The position numbers and the translations under genes were made by a program. A stretch of 64,000 nucleotides of DNA from Thermocatellispora tengchongensis (lineage in GTDB: Bacteria > Actinomycetota > Actinomycetes > Streptosporangiales > Streptosporangiaceae). This document shows, piece by piece, positions 54,448 to 63,519 of the stretch; position 1 is the stretch's first letter, and the number at the start of each line of letters is the position of its first letter. A model generated the notes under the pieces. That model had not been told where the DNA came from. It did no database searches and was given only the letters and a program-made list of their open reading frames with translations. The stretch lies in assembly GCF_014202315.1 (NCBI RefSeq), contig NZ_JACHGN010000007.1, forward strand, positions 318,569-382,568, read 5' to 3'.

Positions 54448-55452
54448 ATGAATTCTGTGAGCGAACCCCGACCCCGTAAACGCATGACCGGCAAGGAGCG
54501 CAGGGAGCAACTGATCGAGATCAGCCGGGCCCTGTTCGCCGAGAAGGGGTTCGACGGCACTTCGATCGAGGAGATCGCGGCCAGCGCCCTGGTCTCCAAG
54601 CCGGTGGTCTACGAGCACTTCGGCGGCAAGGAGGGCATCTACGCGGTGGTCGTGGACCGCGAGATGCAAAAGCTGCTCGGCATGGTCACCGAGGCGCTGT
54701 CGGCCTCTCACGCGCTGGTCAAGCTGGAGCGCGCGGCGCTCGCCCTGCTCCAGTACATCGAGGAGAGCAGCGAGGGCTTCCGCATCCTCGTACGCGACTC
54801 GCACGCCGCGTCCGGCACCGGCACCTTCGCCAGCCTGATCAGCGAGATCGCCAGCCAGGTGGAGGACGTGCTCGCCGACGAGTTCAGCGACCGCGGCTAT
54901 GACCCCAAGCTGGCCCCCATGTACGCCCAGATGCTCGTCGGCATGGTCGCCCTGACCGGCCAGTGGTGGCTGGACGTGCGCCGGCCCAAGCGCGAGGAGG
55001 TCGCCGCGCACGTGGTGAACCTCGCCTGGAACGGCCTGACCGGGCTCGACCCCTATCCGTCGCTGACGGCCGCCTCGCGCGGCCTCGCCCCGCGTACGGC
55101 CCCGCGTCCCGTCCCCACCGAGCGGCGCCTGCGCGAGCAGGAGAAGGAGCTCAAGGAGCAGGAGAAGGAGCTGCGCGAGGCCGAGAAGCAGCGCGAGCGG
55201 GAGCTGCGCGAGCAGGAGAAGCTGCGCCGCGAGCAGGAGAAGCAGCGTGAACGCGAGCTGAAGGAGCAGGAGAAGCTGCGCGAGCGGGAGCTGCGCGAGC
55301 AGGAGAAGCTGCGCCGCGAGCAGGAGAAGCAGCGCGAGCGCGAGCTGAAGGAGCAGGAGAAGCTGCGCGCCCGCGAGGAGCGCCTGGCCGAGCGGGCCGC
55401 CGCGATCCAGGCGCGCCTGGCCGAGCGCGGCATTCTGGACGCCCGGGAGTGA
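54448..55452 (+). CDS. TetR family regulator with long charged coiled-coil tail
   Basis: A 334-aa regulator. The helix-turn-helix (about 17-62, TSIEEIAASALVSKPVVYEHFGG) and TetR ligand domain (to about 205) are ordinary. The final 120 residues are a highly charged Glu/Lys/Arg/Gln helix predicted to be a coiled coil, containing two nearly identical 29-aa units (RERELREQEKLRREQEKQ and on), coded by 87-bp DNA repeats. ATG 54448 is supported by position after the dyad. Downstream of the desaturase, it probably controls that gene or fatty acid metabolism. Confidence 0.88.
   Translation: MNSVSEPRPRKRMTGKERREQLIEISRALFAEKGFDGTSIEEIAASALVSKPVVYEHFGGKEGIYAVVVDREMQKLLGMVTEALSASHALVKLERAALALLQYIEESSEGFRILVRDSHAASGTGTFASLISEIASQVEDVLADEFSDRGYDPKLAPMYAQMLVGMVALTGQWWLDVRRPKREEVAAHVVNLAWNGLTGLDPYPSLTAASRGLAPRTAPRPVPTERRLREQEKELKEQEKELREAEKQRERELREQEKLRREQEKQRERELKEQEKLRERELREQEKLRREQEKQRERELKEQEKLRAREERLAERAAAIQARLAERGILDARE
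55203..55376 (+). repeat. 87-bp tandem duplication in the TetR tail
   Basis: Two 87-bp units coding 29-aa repeats lie head to tail and are almost identical, within a broader Glu/Lys/Arg codon repeat starting near 55137. Confidence 0.75.
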
Positions 55453-55547
55453 CGGGCGCGGCGACCGAAACCCGGGCACGCGGGCATCCCTTTATCGGCG
55501 CGCTCACCAGCGGATCACGAGCCGGATAACCCGATCAGACGCCAATC

Positions 55548-55565
55548 GTTCACCGTCCAGTCATC
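55548..55565 (+). promoter_or_regulatory. Possible PHO-box-like direct repeat upstream of ppk1
   Basis: GTTCACC (55548-55554), four bases, then AGTCATC (55559-55565) matches the spacing of Streptomyces PhoP sites, but the second half is degenerate (four of seven). A TACACT-type -10 follows near 55571. PhoP control of ppk is known in Streptomyces. Confidence 0.35.
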
Positions 55566-55650
55566 TTTCGTACACTGTATTTAACCAGGTCAGCCATGGA
55601 AGCCGACCAGACTGGACGAGTCGGGTACCTACTCACCTACATTAGGGCAT

Positions 55651-57747
55651 ATGTCCGCCGAGATCGCGAATTCCGCCCCCGAAGTACGCCAGGACGAGCT
55701 ACCACTGCCGCAAGAGCGGTTCCTAAACCGCGAGGAGAGCTGGCTCCATTTCAACCAGCGCGTGCTGGAGATGGCCGAAGATCCGGCCATCCCGCTTCTG
55801 GAACGGGTGCGGTTTCTCGCGATCTTCGCCAGCAACCTGGACGAGTTCTTCCGGGTCCGGGTCGCGGGGCTGAAGCGGCGGATGGCGACGGGTTTGCTGC
55901 TGCGGACCAAGAGCGGGCTCAAGCCGCGCGAGGAGCTGGCCAGGATCGCCTCGATCGCCGACGCGCTGGCGCGGCGGCACTCGGCCTGCTTCCACGACCA
56001 GGTGTGCCCGCAGCTCGCGGCCGAGGGCATCGAGATCGTGCGCTGGGAGGATCTCGGCCGTGACGAGCGCACCGAGATGCGCAAGCTGTTCCGCGAGCGC
56101 ATCCGGCCGGTGCTGACCCCGCTGGCGGTGGACCCCGCGCACCCGTTCCCCTACATCTCCGGCCTGTCGCTGAACCTGGCCGTGATCGTGCGCAACCCGG
56201 CCACCGGCCAGACCGTCTTCGCCCGGGTGAAGGTGCCCAGTCAGCTCCCCCGGTTCGTGGCGGCCTCCAAGGACCGTTTCGTGCCCATGGAGGACGTGAT
56301 CGCGGCCCACCTCGGCCAGCTCTTCAAGGGCATGGAGATCGTTCAGCACCACGTCTTCCGGGTCACCCGGAACGAGGACCTGGAGGTGGACGAGGACGTC
56401 ACCGAGAACCTGATGCAGGCGCTGGAGCGCGAGCTGCTCAAGCGGCGCTTCGGCCCGCCGGTGCGGCTGGAGGTCGAGGAGACCATCACCCCCGAGGTGC
56501 TGGAGCTCCTGGTGGACGAGCTGGGCGTGGCCGAGCACGAGATCTACCGCCTGCCCGGCCCGCTCGACCTGACCGGGCTGCACGCCATCGCCGACCTGGA
56601 CCGCGGCGAGCTGAGCTACCGCCCGTTCGTGCCGGCCGAGGCCGTGCACGCCGAGGACGACCTGTTCACGGTGCTGCGCGAGCGCGATGTGCTGCTGCAC
56701 CACCCCTACGACTCCTTCGCCACCAGCGTGCAGCGCTTCATCGAGGACGCCGCCGCCGACCCGAACGTGCTGGCGATCAAGCAGACCCTCTACCGGACCA
56801 GCGGCGACTCCCCCATCGTGGACGCGCTGATCGACGCGGCCGAGGCGGGCAAGCAGGTCGTGGTCGTGGTGGAGATCAAGGCGCGCTTCGACGAGCACGC
56901 CAACATCTCCTGGGCGCGCAAGCTGGAGCGGGCGGGCTGCCACGTCGTGTACGGCGTGGTGGGCCTGAAGACGCACTGCAAGCTGGCCCTGGTCGTACGC
57001 CAGGAGCCCTCGGGCGAGCTGCGCCGCTACTGCCACATCGGCACCGGCAACTACAACCCCAAGACCGCCCGCCTGTACGAGGACGTCGGCCTGCTCACCT
57101 CCGACCCGCTGGTGGGCGAGGACGTCACCGACCTGTTCATCCACCTGACCGGCTACAGCAACCACTCGGCGTACCGGCGGCTGCTGGTCGCGCCGCACTC
57201 GATGCGCGGCGGCCTGGTGGCCAGGATCGAGCGCGAGATCGCGCACCAGGAGGCCGGACGCCCGGCCCGCATCCGGATCAAGACCAACTCCCTGGTGGAC
57301 GAGCCGATCATCGACGCGCTCTACCGGGCCTCGCGCGCCGGCGTGCCGATCGACCTGTGGGTACGCGGCGTCTGCACCCTCCGTCCGGGCATTCCGGGTT
57401 TGTCGGAGACGATTAGGGTCAGAAGCGTGCTCGGGAGGTTCCTTGAGCACTCGCGCATCTACGAGTTCGGCGGCGGCCGGCGTCCCGAGGTGTGGATCGG
57501 CAGCGCCGACCTCATGCGCCGCAACCTGGACCGGCGGGTCGAGGCCCTGGTGAGGGTCACCAGCCCGCAGCACAAGGCGTACCTGTCGGAGCTGCTCGAC
57601 CTGTGCATGGCCGAGACCACCAGCACGTGGTGGCTGGGCTCCGACGGCACCTGGACCCGCCACCACCGTACGGAGGGCGGGGAGGGCCTGCTCGACCTGC
57701 AGACCCATCTCATCGGTACGCGCCGGTGGAGGACGGTTGATGACTGA
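55651..57747 (+). CDS. ppk1: Polyphosphate kinase 1
   Basis: A 698-aa enzyme that polymerises the gamma-phosphate of ATP into polyphosphate. Domains: N ([20 protein letters not shown]), head ([15 protein letters not shown]), and C1/C2 with the autophosphorylated His in [13 protein letters not shown] (His442) and the second conserved His in [20 protein letters not shown] (His462). ATG 55651 has a short AGGG site. It overlaps mutT1 by 8 bp, the same neighbour as in mycobacteria. Confidence 0.96.
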   Translation: MSAEIANSAPEVRQDELPLPQERFLNREESWLHFNQRVLEMAEDPAIPLLERVRFLAIFASNLDEFFRVRVAGLKRRMATGLLLRTKSGLKPREELARIASIADALARRHSACFHDQVCPQLAAEGIEIVRWEDLGRDERTEMRKLFRERIRPVLTPLAVDPAHPFPYISGLSLNLAVIVRNPATGQTVFARVKVPSQLPRFVAASKDRFVPMEDVIAAHLGQLFKGMEIVQHHVFRVTRNEDLEVDEDVTENLMQALERELLKRRFGPPVRLEVEETITPEVLELLVDELGVAEHEIYRLPGPLDLTGLHAIADLDRGELSYRPFVPAEAVHAEDDLFTVLRERDVLLHHPYDSFATSVQRFIEDAAADPNVLAIKQTLYRTSGDSPIVDALIDAAEAGKQVVVVVEIKARFDEHANISWARKLERAGCHVVYGVVGLKTHCKLALVVRQEPSGELRRYCHIGTGNYNPKTARLYEDVGLLTSDPLVGEDVTDLFIHLTGYSNHSAYRRLLVAPHSMRGGLVARIEREIAHQEAGRPARIRIKTNSLVDEPIIDALYRASRAGVPIDLWVRGVCTLRPGIPGLSETIRVRSVLGRFLEHSRIYEFGGGRRPEVWIGSADLMRRNLDRRVEALVRVTSPQHKAYLSELLDLCMAETTSTWWLGSDGTWTRHHRTEGGEGLLDLQTHLIGTRRWRTVDD

Positions 57748-58645
57748 GCTGGAGGTACAGCCGACCGACATGATCCGCGCGGCCGGCGCGGTCGTGTGGC
57801 GGGGCGACGAGAGCAACCCCGAGGTCGCGCTGGTGCATCGCCCCCGCTACGACGACTGGAGCTTCCCCAAGGGCAAGCTCAAGGCGGGGGAGCACGTGAT
57901 CGCGGGGGCGATCCGCGAGGTGTGCGAGGAGACCGGCATCACGCCGCTGCTCGGCCGCGCGCTGCCCCCGATCCACTACCTGAAGAACGGGCGGCTCAAG
58001 CGGGTGGACTACTGGGCCGCCCGCGCGGTGCCGGGCCCCGGCTTCGAGGTCTCCGACGAGGTGGACGAGGTCGTCTGGCTGCCGGTGGACGAGGCGCGGC
58101 GGCGCCTGACGTACGAGTGGGACGCGGGGCTGTTACGCGGCCTGCGCGAAGTCCCGCTCGACACCACCCCCCTGATCTTCGTACGACACGCGCTGGCGGG
58201 CTCCCGGCAGGACTGGAAGGGCGACGACGACGAACGCCCTCTGGAGGACGCCGGATACGTCCAGGCCGCCGCACTGGCGGTCACCCTGGCCGCGTACCGG
58301 CCGGCCCGGCTGATCAGCTCGCCGAGCAAGCGCTGCATGCAGACCCTCAAGCCGTACGCGCTGCGGTCGGGGCTGCCCATCGCCAAGGACCGGCTGCTCA
58401 CCGAGACCGGCTACGACCACGCCCGCGCCCTGGAGCTGGCGCTGAGCGTGCTCGACGAGGGCAGGCCGGCGGTGATCTGCAGCCACGGCAAGGTCCTGGA
58501 CGACCTCATCGCCGCGGTCTGCGAGCGGCGGTACCACTCGCCCTCCCTGAGCCGCACCATGGACGCCCACCTCCGCAAGGGCGCCTTCGCGGTGCTGCAC
58601 CACGCGGGAGGCCGCGTGATCACCGCCGAACGCTACATCGTCTGA
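57740..58645 (+). CDS. mutT1: MutT1-like Nudix hydrolase fused to a histidine phosphatase
   Basis: A 301-aa fusion. The Nudix domain (about 10-135) has the box [20 protein letters not shown] (45-64). The C-terminal SixA/phosphoglycerate-mutase-type domain (about 143-301) has VRHALAGSR with catalytic His150 and CSHGKVLDD. Mycobacterial MutT1 has this layout and hydrolyses 8-oxo-dGTP/8-oxo-GTP and diadenosine polyphosphates. GGAGG lies seven bases before ATG 57740. Codon 132 (58133-58135) is TTA, the only in-frame TTA I noticed in the window, which could place it under bldA-type control. Confidence 0.92.
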   Translation: MTELEVQPTDMIRAAGAVVWRGDESNPEVALVHRPRYDDWSFPKGKLKAGEHVIAGAIREVCEETGITPLLGRALPPIHYLKNGRLKRVDYWAARAVPGPGFEVSDEVDEVVWLPVDEARRRLTYEWDAGLLRGLREVPLDTTPLIFVRHALAGSRQDWKGDDDERPLEDAGYVQAAALAVTLAAYRPARLISSPSKRCMQTLKPYALRSGLPIAKDRLLTETGYDHARALELALSVLDEGRPAVICSHGKVLDDLIAAVCERRYHSPSLSRTMDAHLRKGAFAVLHHAGGRVITAERYIV

Positions 58646-58665
58646 TCTCTCACTCCAGCGGCCCG

Positions 58666-60198
58666 CTACCCCAGCAGCTTGGCGGCGGCGGCCGTCGTGC
58701 GCTCCCACACCCGGGGGAACTTCTCGTGGGCGCGCTCGGCCGTCGCCCGCTCCATGCCGAGCAGCACGCCGTAGGTGAAGGTGTCCTCACCGGCGGTCCT
58801 GGCCGCCTGCGCCTCCTTCTTCAGCAGCTCCTGCGCCACCACGCCGTCCTGGTACAGGCCCAGGGTCTCCTGCACCGACTCGGCCAGCGCGGCCAGCTCG
58901 CCCATGCCCAGGGCCTCGGCGGTGTAGCGCGCCCGCTTGGCGGCCTTGCGCACGTCGTGCATGGCCAGCTCGCGCTCCTCCTCGGTCTCCTTGGCCTGGG
59001 CCCGGTCGTAGGCCGTGGTCACCCGGGCCCACTCGCGCGCCGCGACCGCGCCAAGCACCTCCTCGGCCGGCTTGCGGGCCAGCTTGGTCAGCGGGGGCGC
59101 GGCGAGCAGCGCGTCCAGGGCGTCCAGCAGCGCGAAGTAGCGCTCGGAGCCGAGCGTCTCGCCGATCATGACGTACGCCTGCCGCTCGCGGGCCTCCAGG
59201 TCGGCCCCGAGCCGCTGCCGCACCGGGCCCGAGATCAGCTCGGGGCTAAGGGAGCCGAGCTGCCGGTCGTACCTGGCCCGGATGACCTCCAGGTCGCGGG
59301 CCTCGCCCAGGTCGTTGCCGAGCCACTGCAGCTCGGCCTGGAGCTCCTCGGTGCCGGAGATGATCGTCTTGAACGCCTTCAGCGCGCTGCGCATCCTGCG
59401 GCAGGCGACCCGCATCTGGTGCACGGCGTCGTCGCCGGCGCGGCGTACGCGCGGGTCCTGTGCGAGCAGCGCCGTGACCTGGGCGGACAGGTACTTCAGC
59501 ACGACCTCGCCGGCCGAGCCGGGCCGTGTGGAGGCGACCTCGGGGACCGGCGCCCGCGCGGGGCGGGCGGCGCCCTCGGTGTCGGCCTCGGCCGCGGCGA
59601 GCAGCCGGGCCAGCTTGTTCGCCGAGCCCGCCGGCGTGGCCCCGGCCTTGCGCAGCCGCTTGCCGACGCGGCGCAGCAGCTCGCGGGCGCTCTCGTCGTC
59701 CTCGTCGCCGCCGACCAGCTCGGCCTCGATCTCGCGCCAGCGCTCGACGTGGGGCTGCTCGCCGTACACGGTGCCCTTGACCCGGTCGTCGGCCACCTCG
59801 ACCAGGGTCTCGCCGCCGGGCCCGAGCAGGAGGGTCACGCTGCGCTTGGTGTCGAGCTCGGCCACCGGCTCCAGGTCGGCGCCGCGGGTGTAGGCGCGCA
59901 CCAGCTCGGCCAGCTCCGGCGGCACCACCTTGATGCTCCGGGTGAGGGGGTGGGTGATCTCCTGGCGCACGCCCTTGGCCTTGGGCAGCTTCAGGTGCCA
60001 GCCGGGGTCGGCGCCGCCCCTGCGACGGCGCAGGGTGATGCCCCGCGCGGCCAGGCGCAGGTCGGGGGTGTCGAAGTAGATGGCGACGAGCTGGTGGGTC
60101 TTCGGCCCTACTACTTGCGCGCAACCTCGTATGCCGGTCAGTTCGGGAATCTCGTACTCGACCGGCACGTCGAACTTGTCCTCGATCTCGATGGCCAT
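58666..60198 (-). CDS. CYTH and CHAD domain protein (polyphosphate-binding)
   Basis: A 510-aa protein. The CYTH (triphosphate tunnel) domain covers about 1-200, with the ExExK signature in EIEDKF and WHLKLPKAKGVRQEI. The CHAD domain covers about 225-505: a helical bundle with conserved histidines in HQMRVACRRMRSALKAF and HDVRKAAKRARYTAE. CYTH domains hydrolyse triphosphates and CHAD domains bind polyphosphate granules, so the location next to ppk1 fits. ATG 60198 follows a GGGGTG site. Confidence 0.93.
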   Translation of the reverse strand: MAIEIEDKFDVPVEYEIPELTGIRGCAQVVGPKTHQLVAIYFDTPDLRLAARGITLRRRRGGADPGWHLKLPKAKGVRQEITHPLTRSIKVVPPELAELVRAYTRGADLEPVAELDTKRSVTLLLGPGGETLVEVADDRVKGTVYGEQPHVERWREIEAELVGGDEDDESARELLRRVGKRLRKAGATPAGSANKLARLLAAAEADTEGAARPARAPVPEVASTRPGSAGEVVLKYLSAQVTALLAQDPRVRRAGDDAVHQMRVACRRMRSALKAFKTIISGTEELQAELQWLGNDLGEARDLEVIRARYDRQLGSLSPELISGPVRQRLGADLEARERQAYVMIGETLGSERYFALLDALDALLAAPPLTKLARKPAEEVLGAVAAREWARVTTAYDRAQAKETEEERELAMHDVRKAAKRARYTAEALGMGELAALAESVQETLGLYQDGVVAQELLKKEAQAARTAGEDTFTYGVLLGMERATAERAHEKFPRVWERTTAAAAKLLG

Positions 60199-60289
60199 AA
60201 CACCCCACACTTATCGCCCGGTAGCGGTTTTGTGGCCATCATGCCATCGGAAGGTTAACAAACACCCTCTGGTGCTTCTGTCCGCTTTT

Positions 60290-61078
60290 CTAGGCGGTCT
60301 TCACCGCCACGACGAAGATCCGCCGGAACGGAAACGCCGTCCCGTACGCCCGTCGCGGATACGCCTTCTCCAGCGCCGCCGCACAGTCGGCCAGAAACGC
60401 GTCACGGGCGTCGTCGTCGCCGCCGAGCCGGTCCAGCATCGGCCGCAACGCGGTGCCCTGGACCCATCCAAGCACGGCGTTCTCACCGGGCAGCACGTGG
60501 ACGTAGGTCGTCTCCCAGGCGTCCACCCGGACGCCGGGGCCGGCGAGCAGATCCAGGTAGCCGGCGGCGTCGTCCACGGGGTGCTCGTCGCGGGCCAGGT
60601 CGCCGAGGCGGTCGCGCCAGGTGGTGCGGCACAGCTCGCGCACCAGGGTGTGGCTGGGCGCGCCGAAGTTGCCCGGCACCTGGAAGGCCAGCACGCCGCC
60701 CGGGGCGAGCGCGTCGAGCCAGCGCGGCAGCAGCTCGCGGTGCTCGGGCACCCACTGCAGCACCGCGTTGGACACCAGCACGTCGATGGGCAGGCCCTCG
60801 GGGGCGGGCAGCTCGTCGCGCGCGTCGCGCACCTCGAAGGCCAGTCGCTCGCCCGGCCGTGCCTTGGCGATCATGGCCGGGGAGGAGTCGAAGCCGCGCA
60901 CGAGCGCCTGGGGCCAGCGCCGGGCCAGCTCGGCGGTCAGTTCGCCGCTGCCGCAGCCCGCGTCCACGACATAATGGGGGTCGCGCGCGGGCACGCGGGC
61001 GACCAGCTCGAAGAACGGCCGCGACCGCTCGTCCGCGTACCGGCCGTAGACCTCTGGGTCCCAGATATCTCTTGACAT
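60290..61078 (-). CDS. tam: Trans-aconitate 2-methyltransferase
   Basis: A 262-aa class I methyltransferase. Motif I is VVDAGCGSGELTAEL; the N-terminal SRDIWDPEVYGRYADERSRP, VSNAVLQWVPEH and PGGVLAFQVPGNFGAPSH are diagnostic of Tam, which methylates trans-aconitate, an inhibitor of aconitase. ATG 61078 lies inside an operator dyad and has no ribosome site; with TTGACA and TATCAG elements upstream on that strand the message is probably leaderless. It diverges from the MarR gene. Confidence 0.92.
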   Translation of the reverse strand: MSRDIWDPEVYGRYADERSRPFFELVARVPARDPHYVVDAGCGSGELTAELARRWPQALVRGFDSSPAMIAKARPGERLAFEVRDARDELPAPEGLPIDVLVSNAVLQWVPEHRELLPRWLDALAPGGVLAFQVPGNFGAPSHTLVRELCRTTWRDRLGDLARDEHPVDDAAGYLDLLAGPGVRVDAWETTYVHVLPGENAVLGWVQGTALRPMLDRLGGDDDARDAFLADCAAALEKAYPRRAYGTAFPFRRIFVVAVKTA

Positions 61079-61118
61079 CAAGACAACTGATACCGAGCCA
61101 AGTATCTTGATGTCAAGA
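61070..61118. promoter_or_regulatory. Two MarR-type operator dyads in the tam/marR divergon
   Basis: TCTTGACATCAAGA (61070-61083) and TCTTGATGTCAAGA (61105-61118) share TCTTGA/TCAAGA arms and are 35 bp apart. The first covers the tam start codon, the second lies 16 bp before the marR start and overlaps the tam -35, so MarR binding would shut both genes. Confidence 0.8.
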
Positions 61119-61134
61119 CAGATACACTCGGCGC

Positions 61135-61674
61135 ATGAGGCAGCACGACGAGCCCGATGAGAAGGACCCCGACGAGAAGGAAGTCGACGAGGTCGACCGG
61201 CTGGTGGCCGCGTGGCGGCAGGAGCGTCCCGACCTGGACGTCGAGCCGCTCCAGGTGCTCAGCCGGGTCTCGCGGCTCTCGCGCCACCTTGAGCGGGCCA
61301 GGCGGGCCGCCTTCGCCGAACACGACCTGGAGCCGTGGGAGTTCGACGTGCTCACCACGCTGCGCCGCGCCGGCGAGCCGTACGAGCTGAGCCCCGGCGC
61401 GCTGCTGCGCGCCACCCTGGTCACCTCGGGCACCATGACCAACCGGATCGACCGCCTGGCCGCCGCCGGGCTGGTGCGCCGCCGCCCCGACCCCGAAGAC
61501 CGCCGCGGCGTGCTGGTCTCGCTCACCGACGCCGGACGCACCCGCGTGGACGCCGCCTTCGCCGACCTGCTGCGCCGCGAGCACGACCTGCTCGCGGGCC
61601 TGCCGCCGGAGTCGCGGCAGACCCTCGCCTCGCTGCTGCGGACCCTGCTGACCCCCTTCGACAGCCCGTCCTGA
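61135..61674 (+). CDS. MarR family transcriptional regulator
   Basis: A 179-aa regulator. The winged helix covers about 60-140 (EFDVLTTLRRAG, LVTSGTMTNRIDRLAAAGLV, DPEDRRGVLVSLT wing). An acidic N-terminal extension of about 20 residues (EPDEKDPDEKEVDEVDR) is unusual. A TACACT -10 six bases before ATG and no ribosome site suggest leaderless translation. It probably represses tam and itself through the paired dyads. Confidence 0.92.
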   Translation: MRQHDEPDEKDPDEKEVDEVDRLVAAWRQERPDLDVEPLQVLSRVSRLSRHLERARRAAFAEHDLEPWEFDVLTTLRRAGEPYELSPGALLRATLVTSGTMTNRIDRLAAAGLVRRRPDPEDRRGVLVSLTDAGRTRVDAAFADLLRREHDLLAGLPPESRQTLASLLRTLLTPFDSPS

Positions 61675-61682
61675 ACCCGGCC

Positions 61683-63488
61683 TCAGTCGCCCAGGCGCTC
61701 GGCGAGGTCCAGCCAGGCGGCCTCGACCGTCTCCTTCTCGGCCAGGACCTCCTTCAGCTCGGCGTCGAGCGCGGCCAGCCGCTCGTAGTCGCTCGCCGCG
61801 CCGGCCATGGCGGTGTGCAGCTCGGCCTCGCGCTCGCCGAGGCGGTCCAGGCGCCGCTCGTACCTGGCCAGCTCCTTGCGCAGCTCGCGCTCCTCGCGCG
61901 CCGACAACCCCGCGGCCGGGGCGGCGGCCGGGGCCGGAGCTGCGGGAGACGGAGACGCGGCGGCGGATGCGGCCCGCGCGGTCACCGCGGTGCCGGCCGC
62001 GCGCCGCTCCAGGTACTCGTCCACCCCGCCGGGCAGCAGCGACAGCCTGCCGTCGCCGAGCAGCGCGACCGAGCGATCGGCCACCCGCTCCAGGAAGTAG
62101 CGGTCGTGGCTGACCACGATCAGCGTGCCCGGCCAGCCGTCGAGCAGGTCCTCCAGCTCGTTGAGCGTCTCGATGTCCAGGTCGTTGGTCGGCTCGTCGA
62201 GCAGCAGCACGTTCGGGTCGTCCATGAGCAGGCGCAGCAGTTGCAGCCGCCGCCTCTCGCCGCCGGACAGGTCGCCGACGACCTTCCACTGCGCCTCGCC
62301 GCGGAAGCCGAGGCGCTCCAGAAGCTGCCCGGCCGTCCACTCGCGCTTGCCGACCTTGACGAACTTCCGGACCTCCTCGACCACCTCCAGCACCCGGCGC
62401 GTGGGGTCGAGCTCGGCCAGCTCCTGCGACAGGTGCGCCAGGCGGACGGTACGCCCGCGCACGACCCGGCCCGAGTCGGGCTCGACCGTGCCGGCCAGCA
62501 GCCGCAGCACCGTGGACTTGCCCGAGCCGTTCACCCCGATCAGCCCGATCCGGTCGCCCGGCCCGAACTGCCAGGTGCACCGGTCGAGCACCAGCGGCCC
62601 CGCCCCGGGACCGCCGGCGTGCAGGGTGACGTCCTCCAGGTCGTAGACGGTCTTGCCGAGCCGCGCCGAGGCGAACTTCACCAGCTCCACCTCATCGCGC
62701 GGCGGCGGCTCGTCGGCGATCAGCGCCTGCGCGGCCTCGATGCGGAACTTGGGCTTGCTGGTACGCGCCGGCGGCCCGCGCCGCAGCCAGGCGATCTCCT
62801 TGCGCATCAGGTTCTGCCTGCGCTCCTCGGCCGCCGCCGCGATGCGCGCCCGCTCGGCCTTGGCCAGCACGTACGCCGCGTAGCCGCCCTCGTAGCGCTC
62901 CACCCGGCCGTCCACGACCTCCCAGGTGCGGGTGGACACCGCGTCCAGGAACCACCGGTCGTGCGTCACCACCAGCAGCGCCGACTTGCGCCCCGCGAGG
63001 TGCCGGGCCAGCCAGTCGATGGCCTCGATGTCGAGGTGGTTGGTCGGCTCGTCCAGGATGATCAGGTCGTGCTCGCCGATGAGCAGGCGGGCCAGCGCGG
63101 TGCGCCTGCGCTCGCCGCCCGACAGCGCCCCGGCCTGGGCCGACAGGTCGATGCCGCCGAGCAGGCTGGAAATGATCTCGCGAATGGCCTGGTCGCCGGC
63201 CCACTCGTGCGCGGCCATGCCGCCGAGCACGGCCTCTTCGACCGTGGCCCGGGGGTCGAGGTCGTCGGCCTGCGCCAGCACGCCGACCCGCAGCCCGCGG
63301 TTGTGCGTCACCCGCCCGGCGTCGGGCTTGAGAGTGCCGGCGATCACCGAGATGAGCGTCGTCTTGCCGCCGCCGTTGCGCCCGACGACGCCGATCCGGT
63401 CACCCGCGGCGATCCCGAGCGAGACCTCGCTCAGCAACGGCTTGGGCCCGTAGGCGTGCGACACCGACTCCAGATTGACCAGGTTCAT
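61683..63488 (-). CDS. ABC-F family ATPase
   Basis: A 601-aa soluble protein with two ABC domains and no membrane part. Walker A motifs are GRNGGGKTTL and GVNGSGKSTVL; signatures LSGGERRRTAL and LSGGERRRLQL; Walker B LIILDEPTNHLD and VLLLDEPTNDLD. The linker (about 215-270) and a C-terminal Ala/Pro-rich segment followed by a coiled coil (about 525-600) match the Uup/EttA group. These act on the ribosome in translation control or antibiotic protection. It directly follows ispE on the same strand. Confidence 0.94.
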   Translation of the reverse strand: MNLVNLESVSHAYGPKPLLSEVSLGIAAGDRIGVVGRNGGGKTTLISVIAGTLKPDAGRVTHNRGLRVGVLAQADDLDPRATVEEAVLGGMAAHEWAGDQAIREIISSLLGGIDLSAQAGALSGGERRRTALARLLIGEHDLIILDEPTNHLDIEAIDWLARHLAGRKSALLVVTHDRWFLDAVSTRTWEVVDGRVERYEGGYAAYVLAKAERARIAAAAEERRQNLMRKEIAWLRRGPPARTSKPKFRIEAAQALIADEPPPRDEVELVKFASARLGKTVYDLEDVTLHAGGPGAGPLVLDRCTWQFGPGDRIGLIGVNGSGKSTVLRLLAGTVEPDSGRVVRGRTVRLAHLSQELAELDPTRRVLEVVEEVRKFVKVGKREWTAGQLLERLGFRGEAQWKVVGDLSGGERRRLQLLRLLMDDPNVLLLDEPTNDLDIETLNELEDLLDGWPGTLIVVSHDRYFLERVADRSVALLGDGRLSLLPGGVDEYLERRAAGTAVTARAASAAASPSPAAPAPAAAPAAGLSAREERELRKELARYERRLDRLGEREAELHTAMAGAASDYERLAALDAELKEVLAEKETVEAAWLDLAERLGD

Positions 63489-63519
63489 CGTGTTCCAAGG
63501 GTATCCGCCGCGCGCACCC

